Part shown: positions 40,196-50,295 of the stretch, piece after piece
How positions within the stretch are numbered: position 1 is the first letter of the stretch
Layout of the letters: the number at the start of each line of letters is the position of its first letter
Source: Mycolicibacterium alvei
GTDB lineage: Bacteria > Actinomycetota > Actinomycetes > Mycobacteriales > Mycobacteriaceae
Assembly: GCF_010727325.1 (NCBI RefSeq)
Contig: NZ_AP022565.1
Span: forward strand, 4,960,001-5,024,000
Direction of reading: 5' to 3'
DNA: 64,000 bases
Notes under the pieces: model-generated
The model's database searches: none
What the model was told of the DNA's origin: nothing
The model's input: the letters and a program-made list of their open reading frames with translations, nothing else
Position numbers and translations under genes: made by a program

Positions 40196-40207
40196 TCGCA
40201 GCCCGCC

Positions 40208-40243
40208 AAACCGGCGGACCAACGGGTCGGCCCCCGGTTTTTT
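40208..40243 (+). terminator. intrinsic terminator after repeat gene 1
   Basis: AAACCGG (40208-40214) pairs with CCGGTTT (40234-40240), with an inner GACC/GGTC stem, and the right arm runs into TTT (six T in total). It separates the two paralogues, so each appears to be its own transcription unit. The remaining ~185 bp to the next promoter show no further feature. Confidence 0.65.
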
Positions 40244-40429
40244 GCGAGATGCCAGTCGTCGGCGCAGGTGTCCTGGCTTTGCTGAGAGCGATCTCTGGTG
40301 TTCTGTAACCTGATCCGCCGACTTTGTTGCGCCTGCGGTGGGCTGGTTCCTGAAAATCCCAGTTGAAAAGGCAAGTACTGACCTTGATTCGCTGTTCGTC
40401 GGACTCTCGATTCCTGGCGTACCGGTACC

Positions 40430-40459
40430 TTGATCGGGCTCGCTAGCCGGGCGTAAAAT
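40430..40459 (+). promoter_or_regulatory. SigA-like promoter of the second WSKGWPGG gene
   Basis: TTGATC (40430-40435) and TAAAAT (40454-40459) with 18-nt spacing, 47 nt before the start at 40507. It shares CTTGATCGG around the -35 box and the spacing with the promoter at 39663-39692. Confidence 0.55.
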
Positions 40460-40506
40460 ATTTGCTGAGCATCGTGCGACGTACCGAGCGGCAGCAAGGG
40501 GTCGAC

Positions 40507-40875
40507 ATGACTACAACGAGCACGAAATCGAACCGGGTCAAGCGCATGGCCGGTGCGGTCGTGGCGGTGGGCTCGATGGGCCTGGCCGGGTTGCTGGCCG
40601 GACCTGCGATGGTGACCAATGCCGATCCAGTCGTGGTTTTGAACGGCGAGACGGTGGCCCCGCCAAAGCCTCCTCCTCTCGTGAGCCCGTGGCCAGGCGG
40701 CGCGTGGGCCGGCTGGGATTGGAGCAAGGGGTGGCCCGGTGGTGCCTGGGCCGGTCACGACTGGAGCAAAGGGTGGCCCGGTGGCGCCTGGGCCGGTCAC
40801 GACTGGAGCAAGGGGTGGCCTGGCGGCGGTTATGCCAACGGCAAGGCCGGTGGCGCGTGGAACCACAAAAAGTGA
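40507..40875 (+). CDS. secreted glycine/tryptophan repeat protein, copy 2
   Basis: A 122-residue protein. The signal peptide runs to about residue 40 (AMVTNADPVV). After a short PPKPPPLV linker the mature part is three tandem 14-residue units of the form GAWAGHDWSKGWPG, then a GGGYANGKAGGAWNHKK tail. The ribosome binding site AAGGGG lies 5 nt before ATG 40507. The repeat is perfect enough at DNA level (42-bp period) to show recent expansion. Aromatic/Gly repeats with His and Lys suggest a cell-wall or glycan contact role, but this is a guess. Confidence 0.72.
   Translation: MTTTSTKSNRVKRMAGAVVAVGSMGLAGLLAGPAMVTNADPVVVLNGETVAPPKPPPLVSPWPGGAWAGWDWSKGWPGGAWAGHDWSKGWPGGAWAGHDWSKGWPGGGYANGKAGGAWNHKK
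40699..40824 (+). repeat. 42-bp coding tandem repeat (GAWAGxDWSKGWPG)
   Basis: Three adjacent 42-bp units begin at 40699, 40741 and 40783. The same unit occurs once in the paralogue, starting near 40049. Third-base differences are few, so the expansion is recent. Confidence 0.85.
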
Positions 40876-40950
40876 TCTGACCGCCGGCGGCCGTCGGGTC
40901 AACCCGGCCCGGGACCGTCGAGCTGACCCGCCCCGACTAGGCTAAACGGC

Positions 40951-42414
40951 ATGGCAGCAGATTCGTCATCCACCTTGCCCGCGGCTTCCGGCGCGGATTA
41001 CGCCGAGACCTCAAGTGCCGCCTACCAGGCAGCGTTGCAGGTCATCGAATCCGTCGAGCCCCGGGTCGCGGCAGCTACCCGCAAAGAGCTTGCCGATCAA
41101 CGCGATTCACTCAAGCTGATCGCCAGTGAGAACTACGCTTCCCCGGCCGTGCTGCTCACCATGGGCACCTGGTTCTCCGACAAGTACGCCGAGGGCACGG
41201 TCGGGCACCGCTTCTACGCGGGCTGCCAGAACGTCGACACCGTCGAGGCGCTGGCCGCCGAGCACGCGCGTGAACTGTTTGGCGCCCCCTACGCCTACGT
41301 CCAGCCGCACTCCGGCATCGATGCCAATCTGGTTGCCTACTGGGCCATCCTGGCCACCAAGGTGGAGGCACCGGGCCTGGCCGAACTGGGCGCCAAGCAC
41401 GTCAACGACCTGTCCGAGGCGGACTGGGAGAAGCTGCGGGCCAAGCTCGGCAACCAGCGTCTGCTGGGTATGTCCCTGGACGCCGGCGGGCACCTGACGC
41501 ACGGTTTCCGGCCCAACATCTCCGGCAAGATGTTCCATCAGCACAGCTACGAGACCAACCCCGAGACGGGTTTCCTGGACTACGACGCGGTGGCCGCCGC
41601 GGCCCGTGAGTTCAAGCCGTTGGTTCTGGTCGCCGGTTATTCGGCGTACCCGCGCCGGGTGAACTTCGCCAAGATGCGCGAGATCGCCGACGAGGTGGGC
41701 GCCACCCTGATGGTCGACATGGCGCACTTCGCCGGCCTGGTCGCGGGCAAGGTGTTCACCGGTGACGAGAACCCGGTGCCGCACGCCCACGTCACCACGA
41801 CCACCACGCACAAGTCGCTGCGCGGCCCGCGCGGCGGCATGGTGCTGGCCACCGAGGAATTCGCCCCGGCCGTCGACAAGGGCTGCCCGATGGTGCTCGG
41901 CGGGCCGCTGAGCCATGTCATGGCGGCCAAGGCCGTTGCGCTGGCCGAGGCGCGTCAGCCGGCGTTCCAGACCTACGCCCAGGCGGTCGCCGACAACGCC
42001 CAGGCGCTGGCCGACGGCTTCGTCAAGCGGGACGCGAGCCTGGTCACCGGTGGCACCGACAACCACCTGGTGCTGCTCGACGTGCGTTCGTTCGGCCTGA
42101 CCGGCCGCCAGGCCGAGTCCGCGCTGCTGGACGCGGGTGTGGTCACCAACCGCAACGCGATCCCGGCCGATCCGAACGGCGCCTGGTACACCAGCGGTGT
42201 GCGGTTGGGTACGCCCGCGCTCACCAGCCGCGGATTCGGCGCCGACGACTTCGACCGGGTCGCCGAGCTGATCGTCGAGGTGCTGTCCAACACGCAGCCC
42301 GAGGGGACGTCGAAGGCCAAGTACAAGCTCGCCGACGGCACTGCTGATCGGGTACACGCCGCCTCTGCGGAGCTGCTCGACGCGAACCCGCTGTACCCGG
42401 GCCTCACCCTCTGA
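40951..42414 (+). CDS. glyA: serine hydroxymethyltransferase, long form
   Basis: A 487-residue PLP enzyme that converts serine and tetrahydrofolate to glycine and 5,10-methylene-tetrahydrofolate. The PLP lysine is Lys288 in [23 protein letters not shown] near residue 52 and [13 protein letters not shown] near 253 are family signatures. H37Rv GlyA proteins are near 425 residues; this one is longer through a ~45-residue N-terminal extension and an insertion around residues 130-170 ([19 protein letters not shown]). This long type is known in other actinobacteria. It holds the position of Rv1093. Confidence 0.9.
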   Translation: MAADSSSTLPAASGADYAETSSAAYQAALQVIESVEPRVAAATRKELADQRDSLKLIASENYASPAVLLTMGTWFSDKYAEGTVGHRFYAGCQNVDTVEALAAEHARELFGAPYAYVQPHSGIDANLVAYWAILATKVEAPGLAELGAKHVNDLSEADWEKLRAKLGNQRLLGMSLDAGGHLTHGFRPNISGKMFHQHSYETNPETGFLDYDAVAAAAREFKPLVLVAGYSAYPRRVNFAKMREIADEVGATLMVDMAHFAGLVAGKVFTGDENPVPHAHVTTTTTHKSLRGPRGGMVLATEEFAPAVDKGCPMVLGGPLSHVMAAKAVALAEARQPAFQTYAQAVADNAQALADGFVKRDASLVTGGTDNHLVLLDVRSFGLTGRQAESALLDAGVVTNRNAIPADPNGAWYTSGVRLGTPALTSRGFGADDFDRVAELIVEVLSNTQPEGTSKAKYKLADGTADRVHAASAELLDANPLYPGLTL

Positions 42415-42449
42415 GTCGGGGCGCTCGACATCACAGCGAGCCGACTTTT
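42415..42449 (+). terminator. probable terminator after glyA
   Basis: GTCGG (42415-42419) pairs with CCGAC (42441-42445), and GCTCG with CGAGC inside it, with a bulge; TTTT follows at 42446-42449. A moderate intrinsic terminator. Confidence 0.5.
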
Positions 42450-42469
42450 AGAAATGTGTGTACACGGGT

Positions 42470-42482
42470 TACAGTTACCGCA
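42470..42482 (+). promoter_or_regulatory. -10 element of desA2, probably leaderless
   Basis: TACAGT at 42470-42475 fits the mycobacterial -10 consensus TANNNT and lies 6 nt before the ATG at 42482. Transcription would begin at or next to the A of the start codon, so the mRNA would be leaderless. No Shine-Dalgarno sequence is present, which fits. Confidence 0.5.
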
Positions 42483-43309
42483 TGGCACAGAAACCTGTCG
42501 CTAATGCGCTGACCCTGGAACTCGAGCCCGTCGTCGAGGCCGAGCTGCGTCGACACCTGGATACCGAGGATCTCTGGTACGCACACGATTACGTGCCGTT
42601 CGACCAGGGCGAGAACTTTGCGTTCCTCGGTGGCCAGGATTGGGATCCGTCGTCGGTGACGTTACCCAAGCACGTCACCGATGCCTTGGAGATCCTGCTG
42701 ATCACCAAGGACAACCTGTCCGGTTATCACCGCGAGCTCGTCGAGCACTTCATCCTCGAGGAGAAGTGGGGCCGATTCCTGGGCCGCTGGACCGCCGAGG
42801 AGCACCTGCACGCCGTCGCGCTGCGCAACTACCTCGTCGTCACCCGCGAGATCGACCCGACGGCCAACGAGGACGTGCGCGTCGAGCACGTGATGAAGGG
42901 TTACCGCGCCGATCGCTACAGCCAGTTCGAGACGCTGGTGTTCATGGCGTTCTTCGAGCGTGCGCACGCGGTGTTCACCCGCAGCCTGCGGGGGCAGATC
43001 GCCGAGCCGGTGCTGGGCGCCATGATCGACCGCATCGTCCTCGACGAGGAGCGTCACGAGCTGTTCTTCGCCAACCTGGTCTCGCACCTGCTGGGGACCC
43101 ATCGCGACGAGACCGTCGCGGCCATCGCCGCCCGCGCCCGCGAGCTCGATGTGATCGGCGCGGACATCGACGCATACCAGGACAAGGTCGCGCTGGTGGC
43201 CGAGACCGGCATCTTCGACAAGGCCGCGCTGGCGAAGGTCATCTCCGACCGGATCACCGCCTGGGGCCTGGCCGATGAAGCCGCGCTCCAGGAGTTCATC
43301 AACACGTAA
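42482..43309 (+). CDS. desA2: acyl-ACP desaturase-like protein DesA2
   Basis: A 275-residue ferritin-fold diiron protein. EEHLHA (EExxH) in WTAEEHLHAVALRNY near residue 106 and DEERHELFF (second EExxH) near 192 provide the diiron ligands, and LEEKWGRFLGRW the neighbouring helix. It belongs to the plant-type soluble acyl-ACP desaturases and contributes to mycolic-acid unsaturation. ATG 42482 is chosen over a GTG at 42458; the length then equals that of Rv1094 (275). It lies between glyA and phoAT-phoH2 as in H37Rv. Confidence 0.92.
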   Translation: MAQKPVANALTLELEPVVEAELRRHLDTEDLWYAHDYVPFDQGENFAFLGGQDWDPSSVTLPKHVTDALEILLITKDNLSGYHRELVEHFILEEKWGRFLGRWTAEEHLHAVALRNYLVVTREIDPTANEDVRVEHVMKGYRADRYSQFETLVFMAFFERAHAVFTRSLRGQIAEPVLGAMIDRIVLDEERHELFFANLVSHLLGTHRDETVAAIAARARELDVIGADIDAYQDKVALVAETGIFDKAALAKVISDRITAWGLADEAALQEFINT

Positions 43310-43378
43310 CGCGCCGGGCGTCATACCCCCGGCGCGCCAGCCAGCAACCCCGTCACCGCGGGAGTAGCGTCGAATCCG

Positions 43379-43513
43379 ATGGCTAGCGACATGCTCTGCT
43401 GTCCGGACGGTACCGATCGGTTAGATCACGAGAGGACCGGCTCCGGTCCTGGTGCCGCAGTGTCCACCGAGCAACTCGTGTGGGGCCGCGCGGGTTCTAG
43501 GAGCGCCACGTGA
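43379..43513 (+). CDS. phoAT: PhoAT, short partner of PhoH2
   Basis: A 44-codon gene: it begins [20 protein letters not shown] and ends GRAGSRSAT. Its TGA overlaps the GTG of phoH2 as GTGA, the classic arrangement for translational coupling. The product has an acidic first half with a CC pair and a basic C-terminus. In mycobacteria phoH2 is known to be preceded by a short overlapping gene, phoAT, proposed to be the antitoxin of the PhoH2 toxin; the position, overlap and size fit. The assignment rests on context; codon bias is only weak evidence at this length. Confidence 0.72.
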   Translation: MASDMLCCPDGTDRLDHERTGSGPGAAVSTEQLVWGRAGSRSAT

Positions 43514-44823
43514 CTGATTCACCTGTCCGTACCTACGTGCTCGACACTTCCGTGTTGCTGTCCGATCCATGGGCATGCACCCGGTTCGCCGAGCATGAAG
43601 TGGTGGTCCCGCTGGTCGTGATCAGCGAGCTCGAGGCCAAACGGCATCACCACGAGCTGGGTTGGTTCGCCCGGCAGGCGCTGCGGATGTTCGATGATCT
43701 GCGGCTTGAGCATGGACGGCTGGATCAGCCGATTCCCGTTGGGGCAGAAGGCGGTACGCTGCAGGTCGAGCTGAATCACATCGACCCGTCGGTACTGCCT
43801 TCAGGTTTCCGCACCGACACCAACGACACCCGCATCCTGGCGTGCGCGGCCAATCTCGCCGCAGAGGGCAAGCACGTCACGTTGGTGAGCAAGGACATCC
43901 CGCTGCGCGTCAAGGCCGGTGCCGTGGGTCTGGCCGCCGACGAGTATCACGCGCAGGATGTCGTGGTGTCCGGCTGGACCGGTATGACCGAGTTGGACGT
44001 GGCTGCCGAGGAAATCGACACCTTGTTCGCCGACGGGGAGATCGACCTGGCCGAGGCCCGGGACCTGCCCTGCCACACCGGGATTCGGTTACTCGGCGGC
44101 AGCTCGTCAGCACTGGGTCGGGTCAATGCCGAGAAGCGGGTGCAGGTGGTCCGCGGTGATCGCGAAGTGTTCGGCCTCCGGGGAAGGTCAGCCGAACAGC
44201 GCGTCGCCCTCGATCTGCTGCTCGACGAATCCGTCGGCATCGTGTCGCTGGGCGGTAAGGCCGGCACCGGCAAATCCGCGCTCGCTCTGTGCGCGGGCCT
44301 GGAGGCCGTGCTGGAACGCCGAACTCAGCGCAAGGTCGTGGTGTTCCGTCCGCTGTATGCGGTCGGCGGACAGGATCTCGGCTACCTTCCCGGCAGCGAG
44401 AGCGAGAAGATGGGGCCGTGGGCCCAAGCCGTCTTCGACACCCTCGAAGGGCTGGCCAGCCCGGCGGTCCTCGACGAGGTGCTGTCCCGCGGGATGCTGG
44501 AAGTGCTTCCGTTGACCCACATTCGGGGCCGTTCGCTGCACGACTCGTTCGTCATCGTCGACGAGGCGCAGTCACTGGAGCGCAATGTGCTGCTGACCGT
44601 GCTGTCGCGGCTGGGCGCGGGATCGCGGGTGGTGCTGACCCACGACGTGGCACAGCGGGACAACCTGCGGGTCGGCCGCCACGACGGTGTCGCGGCAGTG
44701 ATCGAGAGGCTCAAGGGCCATCCGCTGTTCGCCCACGTCACGTTGCAGCGCAGCGAACGCTCGCCGATCGCCGCGCTGGTCACCGAGATGCTGGAGGAGT
44801 TCAGCCCCGGCGCCCTGCCCTGA
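43510..44823 (+). CDS. phoH2: PhoH2: PIN ribonuclease fused to PhoH ATPase/helicase
   Basis: A 437-residue protein. Residues ~1-155 are a PIN domain ([12 protein letters not shown] with the first acidic residue, later [10 protein letters not shown] and LVSKD), and residues ~225-437 are the PhoH domain with Walker [13 protein letters not shown] near 253 and Walker [12 protein letters not shown] near 345. Mycobacterial PhoH2 is an ATP-dependent RNA helicase with ribonuclease activity. It starts with GTG inside the phoAT stop. The polysaccharide-deacetylase gene follows after a strong palindrome. Confidence 0.93.
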   Translation: MTDSPVRTYVLDTSVLLSDPWACTRFAEHEVVVPLVVISELEAKRHHHELGWFARQALRMFDDLRLEHGRLDQPIPVGAEGGTLQVELNHIDPSVLPSGFRTDTNDTRILACAANLAAEGKHVTLVSKDIPLRVKAGAVGLAADEYHAQDVVVSGWTGMTELDVAAEEIDTLFADGEIDLAEARDLPCHTGIRLLGGSSSALGRVNAEKRVQVVRGDREVFGLRGRSAEQRVALDLLLDESVGIVSLGGKAGTGKSALALCAGLEAVLERRTQRKVVVFRPLYAVGGQDLGYLPGSESEKMGPWAQAVFDTLEGLASPAVLDEVLSRGMLEVLPLTHIRGRSLHDSFVIVDEAQSLERNVLLTVLSRLGAGSRVVLTHDVAQRDNLRVGRHDGVAAVIERLKGHPLFAHVTLQRSERSPIAALVTEMLEEFSPGALP

Positions 44824-44838
44824 GTCCCGATCCGGAGT

Positions 44839-44887
44839 GATTTGGGTGCGTTCGGTACCCCCAGGCGTTACCGAACGCACCCAAATC
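44839..44887. repeat. 19-bp perfect inverted repeat after phoH2
   Basis: GATTTGGGTGCGTTCGGTA (44839-44857) and its exact complement at 44869-44887, with an 11-nt loop. It lies between the phoH2 stop and the deacetylase start. It lacks a T-run. It may work as a terminator, but the length and perfect match also suit a dispersed palindrome. Confidence 0.85.
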
Positions 44888-44908
44888 GCAGGCCGGTAGG
44901 CTGCCGGA

Positions 44909-45793
44909 GTGGTGAGGCTTCCCAACAGCCAGGCGTGGCGGTGGACTGTGGTCGGCGTGCTCGCCGCCGTCGCGGTCCTGGTGGTGGGAGTGCTCACCGG
45001 CCACATCCGTCGCGACGATCCCGACCACGTGGACTGTGCGACCGAGAAGTGCATCGCACTGACCTTCGACGACGGGCCCGGCCCGTACACCGACCGGCTG
45101 CTGCAGATCCTCAAGGACAACGACGCCAAGGCCACGTTCTTCCTGATCGGGAACAAGGTGGCCGCCAACCCCGAGGGTGCGCGGCGCATCGCCGACGCGG
45201 GCATGGAGGTCGGCAGCCACACCTGGGAGCACCCCGACATGACGGGCATTCCGCCGGAGGAGATCCCGACGCAGTTCAGCAGGGCCAGTGACGCCATCGA
45301 GGCCGCGACGGGCCAACGGCCGAAGCTGGTGCGCACGGCAGGCGGGTTGATCAACGACCAGGTGCTCGCCGAGGCCGGCAAGCAGGGGTTGGCCGACATC
45401 AACTGGGACGTCATCCCGTTCGACTGGGCCAACGACGCCGACCTCGCCGCCTCCCGCTACATGCTGATGACGCAGATCAAACCGGGTGCTGTCGTACTTT
45501 TTCATGACACCTACTCGTCCACCGTGGATCTGGTGTACCAGTTCATCCCGGTGCTCAAGGCGAACGGCTACCACCTGGTGACCGTCAGCCACCTGCTCGG
45601 TGAACGTGAGCCCGGCACCAGTTACGGCAGCCGGGAGAATGGTCCGCCCGTGCCGCCGGCCGAGGCGCTCAAAGACATCCCGGCCGAGGAGATCCCGTCG
45701 TTGCCCGCGACACCGTCGCCGGCACCGATGCCGAATTTCCCGATCACCGACATCCCCGGCGCGAATTCGGGTGGCCCCAACAACGGGGCCTGA
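44909..45793 (+). CDS. membrane-anchored polysaccharide deacetylase (Rv1096-type)
   Basis: A 294-residue protein with an N-terminal signal anchor (VVGVLAAVAVLVVGVLTG) and a NodB-homology domain outside the membrane. TFDDGPGPYT holds the catalytic Asp and a metal Asp, SHTWEHPDM the HxxxH metal ligands, and LFHD the C-terminal catalytic His. The third motif reads VRTAGG rather than RxPY. H37Rv Rv1096 is a peptidoglycan deacetylase, so this protein probably modifies cell-wall sugars. The last 60 residues are a Pro-rich tail. The start is GTG 44909. Confidence 0.87.
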   Translation: MVRLPNSQAWRWTVVGVLAAVAVLVVGVLTGHIRRDDPDHVDCATEKCIALTFDDGPGPYTDRLLQILKDNDAKATFFLIGNKVAANPEGARRIADAGMEVGSHTWEHPDMTGIPPEEIPTQFSRASDAIEAATGQRPKLVRTAGGLINDQVLAEAGKQGLADINWDVIPFDWANDADLAASRYMLMTQIKPGAVVLFHDTYSSTVDLVYQFIPVLKANGYHLVTVSHLLGEREPGTSYGSRENGPPVPPAEALKDIPAEEIPSLPATPSPAPMPNFPITDIPGANSGGPNNGA

Positions 45794-45818
45794 CCAGTGA
45801 GACGCACATCGCGTCGGG

Positions 45819-45838
45819 TTGAGGACCAAAGACCCTAA
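45819..45838 (+). promoter_or_regulatory. DosR box upstream of the nitroreductase-like gene
   Basis: TTGAGGACCAAAGACCCTAA matches the DosR consensus TTSGGGACTWWAGTCCCSAA at 16 of 20 positions, including most of the GGAC/CCC core. It lies 32 bp before the start at 45871, at the head of the island that encodes DosR itself. Confidence 0.75.
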
Positions 45839-45870
45839 CCGACAGACCCGGGCACGACGAGGCTTGAAGC

Positions 45871-46851
45871 ATGCCCGAGACGATGTTCGATTCTGCGACC
45901 CTCACCAATGCGGTGCAGTTGGCATCACGAGCACCTTCGCTGCACAACACCCAACCGTGGCGGCTCGTGGTCGAGGGCAACGACGTGCACCTGCACTTGG
46001 ACCCCGGTCGCGTGGTGGCCGCGACCGATCGATCGTCGCGTGAGGCGATCATCAGCTGCGGGGTGCTGCTGGACCATCTGCGGGTCGCTATGGCCGCAGC
46101 CGGGTGGACCACCGGCGTCGACCGCTTCCCGAATCCGAATGATCCCGATCATCTGGCGACGTTGCAGTTCTCGCCGATGGACTTGGTCACCGATGCCCAT
46201 CGCCGGCGCGCCGATGCGATTCTGGCCCGGCGTACCGACCGCCTGCCGATGGCGGGGTACGCGGGCTTCGATTCCTTCGAGGCTTTGTTGCGGGTGCGGT
46301 TGGCCGACGGCCCGGTGCATCTGGATGTGCTGGCCGAGGAGATGCGCGCCGACGTGGCCGAGGCAGCCGCGCTGACCGAGACGCTGCGTCTGTACGATTC
46401 CGCCTACCATTCCGAACTTGCTTGGTGGACAACACCCTTCGCGACCGAGGATGGCATTCCGCAGAGTGCCCTGATCTCGGCTGCGGAAAGTGAGCGGGTC
46501 GCGGTGGCACGAACCTTCCCGGTCACCTCACACTCCGATCGACGGCCCGCCGTCCGCGACGATTCAGCGACGCTGGTGGTGCTGTCCACCGACGGGTACA
46601 GCAGGGCAGATGCCCTCGATGCGGGCGAGGCGCTCTCGGCCGTGCTGCTCGAATGCACGCTGTCGGGTCTGAGTACCTGCCCGGTGAGCCACGTGACCGA
46701 GTTGCACGCCAGCCGCGACATCATCGGCACCCTGATCGGTCGTGATGCCTGCCCGCAGTTGCTGGTCCGGATCGGAATCGCTCCGACGCTCATCGAGACA
46801 CCACCGCCGACACCGCGCCGCGGCGTCGATACCTTCCTGACCTTCGAATAG
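45871..46851 (+). CDS. Acg-family nitroreductase-like protein
   Basis: A 326-residue protein of the Acg (Rv2032) type: duplicated nitroreductase fold with the N-terminal ASRAPSLHNTQPWRL motif and the second half ALDAGEALSAVLLECTLSGL. Acg proteins are DosR-regulated and may sequester FMN rather than reduce substrates; this one is probably similar. A DosR box lies just upstream, and the Usp-like gene starts 9 nt after its stop, so it is the first gene of the dosR transcript. Confidence 0.85.
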   Translation: MPETMFDSATLTNAVQLASRAPSLHNTQPWRLVVEGNDVHLHLDPGRVVAATDRSSREAIISCGVLLDHLRVAMAAAGWTTGVDRFPNPNDPDHLATLQFSPMDLVTDAHRRRADAILARRTDRLPMAGYAGFDSFEALLRVRLADGPVHLDVLAEEMRADVAEAAALTETLRLYDSAYHSELAWWTTPFATEDGIPQSALISAAESERVAVARTFPVTSHSDRRPAVRDDSATLVVLSTDGYSRADALDAGEALSAVLLECTLSGLSTCPVSHVTELHASRDIIGTLIGRDACPQLLVRIGIAPTLIETPPPTPRRGVDTFLTFE

Positions 46852-46860
46852 GAGACGACC

Positions 46861-47316
46861 ATGACCGACACCCTGACCGCCCCCGCCCCCGCCCCCGCTG
46901 CTGCCGCCGTTCTGGTCGAAGCCGACGGTCGCGCCGCCAGCAACGACGCGCTGCACGCCGCGATCGAGGAGGCCGTGGGACGCGGCGCACCGCTGCGGGT
47001 GCTGACCACCTGGGGAGCCCGGCATCGCGAGATGTACGACGCGACCGCCGTCGCCGAGCGTGACCGGTTGTCGGCAGCGCAGCTGGAGCGGCGGTTGGCC
47101 CGCGCGCTGAAACGATCCCCTGCTCTCGACGTGCAGACCGTCGACGGCTACAGCAGCGCTGCGGATTATCTGACGGCACACCCGGAGTCGGCCCAGATGC
47201 TCGTGGTCGGCGCCGGCCACCCGGATACGCCCGGGTTGCAGGCCGCATTGGCTTCCTCGGGTTGCGCGGTGTTCACTTGCGATCGGCGCGACCGGCCTGT
47301 GACACTCGGGGGATGA
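46861..47316 (+). CDS. Usp-like small protein upstream of dosR
   Basis: A 151-residue protein with a Usp-like beginning ([24 protein letters not shown]) and [25 protein letters not shown] where the family has G2xG9xG(S/T). The ATP-loop glycine spacing is not preserved, so nucleotide binding is doubtful. Its stop overlaps the dosR start by ATGA, so the two are translationally coupled. Universal stress proteins are common members of DosR regulons. Confidence 0.75.
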   Translation: MTDTLTAPAPAPAAAAVLVEADGRAASNDALHAAIEEAVGRGAPLRVLTTWGARHREMYDATAVAERDRLSAAQLERRLARALKRSPALDVQTVDGYSSAADYLTAHPESAQMLVVGAGHPDTPGLQAALASSGCAVFTCDRRDRPVTLGG

Positions 47317-47951
47317 TCAGACTCTTTCTGGTCGACGACCATGAGGTGGTTCGCCGTGGGCTGATCGACCTGCTCAGCGCCGACCCGGAGCTGGACGTGA
47401 TCGGCGAGGCCGATTCGGTGGCTCAGGCGCTGGCCCGGGTGCCGGCCCTCAACCCGGACGTCGCGGTGCTCGACGTCCGGCTGCCCGACGGCAACGGCAT
47501 CGAGCTGTGTCGGGAACTGTTGTCGCGCATGCCCGATCTGCGCTGTCTGATGCTGACGTCGTTCACCTCGGACGAGGCGATGCTCGACGCGATCCTGGCC
47601 GGCGCCAGTGGTTACGTGGTCAAGGACATCAAAGGGATGGAGCTGGCCCAGGCGATCAAGGACGTCGGGGCCGGGAAGTCGCTGCTGGACAATCGTGCCG
47701 CCACGGCGCTGATGGCGAAACTGCGCAGTGATGCCGAGCGGGCCGACCCGTTGGCCGGGCTGACGCAGCAGGAGCGGGTGCTGCTGGATCTGCTGGGGGA
47801 AGGGCTGACCAACCGGCAGATCGCGGCCCGGATGTTCCTCGCCGAGAAGACCGTCAAGAACTACGTGTCGCGGTTGTTGGCCAAGCTGGGCATGGAACGT
47901 CGCACGCAGGCCGCGGTGTTCGCCTCGACCCTGGACCGTCCGCGTCAGTAG
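47313..47951 (+). CDS. dosR: hypoxia/dormancy response regulator DosR (DevR)
   Basis: A 212-residue NarL/LuxR-family response regulator very close to M. tuberculosis DosR. Phospho-acceptor Asp54 ([15 protein letters not shown]), Thr82 and Lys104 ([10 protein letters not shown]) are in the same places, and the C-terminal HTH reads [37 protein letters not shown] in shorter blocks (e.g. [20 protein letters not shown]). ATG 47313 gives the family start [10 protein letters not shown]. It controls genes through DosR boxes, two of which flank this island. Confidence 0.95.
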   Translation: MIRLFLVDDHEVVRRGLIDLLSADPELDVIGEADSVAQALARVPALNPDVAVLDVRLPDGNGIELCRELLSRMPDLRCLMLTSFTSDEAMLDAILAGASGYVVKDIKGMELAQAIKDVGAGKSLLDNRAATALMAKLRSDAERADPLAGLTQQERVLLDLLGEGLTNRQIAARMFLAEKTVKNYVSRLLAKLGMERRTQAAVFASTLDRPRQ

Positions 47952-47955
47952 AGGC

Positions 47956-47975
47956 CAGGGTCTTTGGTCCCTGAG
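47956..47975. promoter_or_regulatory. DosR box upstream of the PNPOx-like gene
   Basis: CAGGGTCTTTGGTCCCTGAG; on the other strand the core is GGGACCAAAGACCC, identical to most of the box at 45819-45838. It lies 5 nt after the dosR stop and 54 bp before the start at 48030, so the PNPOx-like gene and dosS probably have their own DosR-driven promoter. Confidence 0.72.
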
Positions 47976-48029
47976 GGATAGGGCTTTCGGCCGTGGTGCC
48001 GCGATGTGCGCGGCGATAGCGTCGTCGCT

Positions 48030-48464
48030 ATGGAAACCGGAATGTCTACGCGCAGTGCGCCGGTCGATGTTCTCTCCGAGCGGGAGAGTTGGGACCTGCT
48101 GGGCGGGGTGTCGCTGGGCCGCCTCGTCACCGCGGTCGATGACGAGGCGCACATCTTCCCGGTCAATTTCGCAGTGCAGAACCGCACCATCCTGTTCCGG
48201 ACCGCGGCGGGGACCAAGCTGATCAGCGCGGCCATCAACAACCACGTGTTGTTCGAGGCCGACGATCACGACGCGGCCGAAGGCTGGAGTGTGATCGTGC
48301 GAGGCGTGGCCCGCACGCTGCGCACCGACGAGGAACTGGACGAAGCGGAGCGGGCGCAGTTACTGCCGTGGACTGCCACGGCCAAGACCCACTATGTACG
48401 GGTGTCACCGGTGCGGGTCACCGGCCGTCGGTTCCGGTTCGGACCCGAACCGGATGCGGAGTGA
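48030..48464 (+). CDS. pyridoxamine-5'-phosphate-oxidase-family (split-barrel flavin) protein
   Basis: A 144-residue split-barrel protein: SWDLLGGVSLGRLVTAVDDEAHIFPVNFAV and LFRTAAGTKLISAA are its typical strands and flavin/F420-phosphate loop. Small PNPOx-like proteins of this type bind FMN or F420 and are common in DosR regulons. ATG 48030 (METGMSTRSAP) is used; ATG 48006 would add eight residues. A DosR box precedes it and dosS follows after 42 nt. Biochemical role unknown. Confidence 0.82.
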   Translation: METGMSTRSAPVDVLSERESWDLLGGVSLGRLVTAVDDEAHIFPVNFAVQNRTILFRTAAGTKLISAAINNHVLFEADDHDAAEGWSVIVRGVARTLRTDEELDEAERAQLLPWTATAKTHYVRVSPVRVTGRRFRFGPEPDAE

Positions 48465-50231
<1,767 letters not shown>

Positions 50232-50244
50232 CGCAGATACAAAA

Positions 50245-50274
50245 GCGCCCCGAAACCTGGTGGTTTCGGGGCGC
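50245..50274. terminator. bidirectional terminator between dosS and fum
   Basis: GCGCCCCGAAACC (50245-50257) pairs perfectly over 13 bp with 50262-50274 around a TGGT loop. On the - strand four T follow the stem, so fum is well terminated; the + strand side lacks a T-run. Confidence 0.85.
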
Positions 50275-50295
50275 CTCTGCAATCACCGGGCGAAA

